Below are positions 62,471 to 64,000 of a stretch of DNA of 64,000 bases, piece by piece. Under the pieces are notes generated by a model that worked only from the letters and a program-made list of their open reading frames with translations, had not been told where the DNA came from and did no database searches. Within the stretch, counting starts at the first letter, position 1; each line of letters starts with the position of its first letter. The stretch is from Methanolobus chelungpuianus. Lineage in GTDB: Archaea; Halobacteriota; Methanosarcinia; Methanosarcinales; Methanosarcinaceae. The stretch is from NCBI RefSeq assembly GCF_024500045.1, contig NZ_JTEO01000010.1:1-64000 (forward strand), in the 5' to 3' direction. The position numbers were made by a program, and so were the translations under genes.

Positions 62471-64000
62471 TTACATCTTTTTCTGCGCCAGTTCCCTGTA
62501 TTCCATTACCTTAACATCCCCGGGTTTTATCTTCAAGGCCTCATCATATGCAGTGACCGCATTCCTGTAATCTCCAAGATAGTACAACGCGATGCCCTTC
62601 TGTACCCAGACGGAACTCTGCCGGCGTCCTGTAGCAATAAGCCTGTTGAAGCACTCAAGGGCAACCTGGTACTTTCTAAGGTGAATACAGGTTATACCTT
62701 TGTTCATGAGTGAGAGGCCGTTATCAGGCTCAAGCTGTAAAGCCGCCTCGAAACATTCATAGGCAGCTGCGTGGTCTTTCTTTTCTCTCCCGGCCCGGAT
62801 CCCTTCGTCGGTCCATTCTGCTGCACTCCTGTTGCCTCTCTGCCGCAGCTTCCTTCTTGCTCTCTCGAGGGCACTCACTGTATCGAAAGGCTTCTCACGT
62901 GACCTTTCCAGCGCTGGTGATCGCACTTGCTCCCTGGGTCCTGACGGAGCCTTTTTCTTCTGCGGGACATAGTCCGGTTTTCCAAGCATCTTCCTGAGCA
63001 GGATGATAGCAGCATCCTTATCAAGCGGATTGTTGTTGTTCCCGCATTTCGGGGACTGGATGCATGAAGGACAGCCACCCGTACAGGGACAGCTTTCAAT
63101 GGATCTCAATGTTACCTCAAGCATTTCCATGATCTTCCCATACCCGCTCTCTGCATAGCCGACCCCGCCCTGATGCCCGTCGTATACGAATATGCCGCTT
63201 TTGCCTGCAAGGTCCGGATGCTCGGTAGCTGATACGCCTCCAATGTCATTCCTGTCTGCAAGCAGGTGCAGAGGATACATCCCTATCATGGCATGCTCGA
63301 TGGCGTGGATACCGCCTGCAAGATCACAGCCATGCAGCTCCACTGCCTGAGAGAACTCTGGAGGTATTTCCAGCCAGAGGGCCTCCGTGCTGAGAGTGAA
63401 CTTTGGCATCTGCAGGGAGTACTGCCCGAGATCCTCATCGGTACGCTGCCTGATCTTCTTGTATCCGGTTACCTGCTGGGTGACATCCACATCCCCGAAA
63501 CCAACCCTGACATCAGCGCAGGCAGGAAGGGACTTGCTGTGGAAAGTCTCTTTGATAACGATATCCGAAGACACCAGCGAGCGTGTATAGTACCCTTCCT
63601 GTGCCTGCTCCACTATTATCTGTCTCTTGCCATGGTCCTGCATTGTGACACAATAGGGCACTCCCTTATTGATGTAGATCGCTCCTTCAAAGGCCTCTCT
63701 GTATGCCTGCAGCCTTGTCATATCCCTCTCAAGAGGCTGCCGGGTAGCCCGGTCTATCATTGTATATGAATCACTGTCTATATTGCGGATTGAGACATTC
63801 CTGTGGGGATTGGGGTCAAGGCATTGTTTAGCATCCAGACCACCTAGCAGGCCTTCATCCTCGAGCACTCTTATAATGGCATCGTACTCATTCCCGAAAT
63901 GCCGGGCATCCTCCGGCTTCAGGGGTATCTCCATGGCTGCACACAACAGATGCCCCGCCTGGATATAGCGGTTGGATACATTGATCACGGCTTCCTCGCA
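62471..64000 (-). CDS. DUF1998-type DEAD/DEAH helicase, C-terminal part, fused to TPR repeats (runs off the right edge)
   Basis: The frame is open to the window end, so the start and the helicase motor lie outside. The visible 500 or so residues begin with a helicase-associated region (NVSNRYIQAGHLLCAAMEI), then DUF1998: AIEHAMIGMYPLHLLADRNDIGGVS, VYDGHQGGVGYAESGYGKI, and the cysteine cluster CPCTGGCPSCIQSPKCGNNNNPLDK, a zinc or Fe-S site as in MrfA-like helicases. A charged linker leads to three TPR repeats (about residues 375-505 of the visible part) ending near the stop. TPRs at the end of this helicase type are unusual. A hairpin/terminator is not evident. Confidence 0.85.
   Translation of the reverse strand, partial: CEEAVINVSNRYIQAGHLLCAAMEIPLKPEDARHFGNEYDAIIRVLEDEGLLGGLDAKQCLDPNPHRNVSIRNIDSDSYTMIDRATRQPLERDMTRLQAYREAFEGAIYINKGVPYCVTMQDHGKRQIIVEQAQEGYYTRSLVSSDIVIKETFHSKSLPACADVRVGFGDVDVTQQVTGYKKIRQRTDEDLGQYSLQMPKFTLSTEALWLEIPPEFSQAVELHGCDLAGGIHAIEHAMIGMYPLHLLADRNDIGGVSATEHPDLAGKSGIFVYDGHQGGVGYAESGYGKIMEMLEVTLRSIESCPCTGGCPSCIQSPKCGNNNNPLDKDAAIILLRKMLGKPDYVPQKKKAPSGPREQVRSPALERSREKPFDTVSALERARRKLRQRGNRSAAEWTDEGIRAGREKKDHAAAYECFEAALQLEPDNGLSLMNKGITCIHLRKYQVALECFNRLIATGRRQSSVWVQKGIALYYLGDYRNAVTAYDEALKIKPGDVKVMEYRELAQKKM

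Overview
The window reads as a chromosomal segment of a methylotrophic methanogenic archaeon of the Methanosarcinales (Methanosarcinaceae-like; the genus cannot be fixed from sequence alone, and Methanolobus-type genomes are my best guess). The evidence is a methylamine methyltransferase operon with two in-frame amber (pyrrolysine) codons, heterodisulfide reductase genes, archaeal GatE, a thermosome, diphthine synthase, HerA, DUF357/DUF555 proteins, archaeal TATA boxes and several leaderless starts, together with c-type cytochrome maturation genes, which among methanogens are typical of Methanosarcinales.

Layout. 1-2.5 kb: AT-rich flank with a tyrosine recombinase. 2.6-13.1 kb: two convergent electron-transfer units. 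The plus unit is an HdrA-MvhD fusion plus an eight-cluster polyferredoxin. The minus unit is hdrC-hdrB-hdrA-mvhD-F420 oxidoreductase (FdhB/FrhB type)-FwdB/FdhA-like protein-small basic protein. Together they look like a soluble flavin-based electron-bifurcating heterodisulfide reductase fed by F420H2. 13.7-22.3 kb: gatE, a TolB-like propeller, carA-carB and argG. 22.3-24.9 kb: a patchy area with two frameshifted gene remnants, DUF1579 and VOC proteins, and a small c-type cytochrome with a PGF-CTERM-like anchor. 24.9-31.4 kb: a minus-strand block of aminotransferase, MprF-like lysyltransferase/flippase, MATE transporter and YkgJ protein.

31.5-38.5 kb: small membrane and secreted proteins, including a module with a Bla/Cop-box-like palindrome and an ArsR-type regulator, then ccmA-ccmB-ccmC for haem export. 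38.5-49.2 kb: mostly housekeeping genes (OYE-type oxidoreductase, HAD phosphatase, TlyA-like methyltransferase, thermosome, dph5, herA, PfkB kinase, radical SAM enzyme), then tRNA-Asn and a CAT-anticodon tRNA. 50.1-57.7 kb: one minus-strand methylamine operon, mtbC-mtbB(Pyl)-permease-95 aa protein-39 aa membrane peptide-permease-mttB(Pyl)-mttC-67 aa protein. 57.7-61.3 kb: a divergent AT-rich regulatory region with a MITE-like element and three paralogous winged-helix regulators of the methanogenesis regulator (FilR1/Msr-like) type. 61.5-64 kb: a candidate structured RNA, a SlyD-type FKBP isomerase, and the C-terminal half of a DUF1998 helicase fused to TPR repeats that runs off the right edge.

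How it fits together (inference): methyl groups from tri- and dimethylamine enter through the permeases and MttBC/MtbBC. The Hdr units recycle CoM-S-S-CoB and exchange electrons among F420, ferredoxin and thiols. The ccm genes serve cytochromes of the membrane electron chain. Nothing was searched against a database; family names rest on motif recognition.
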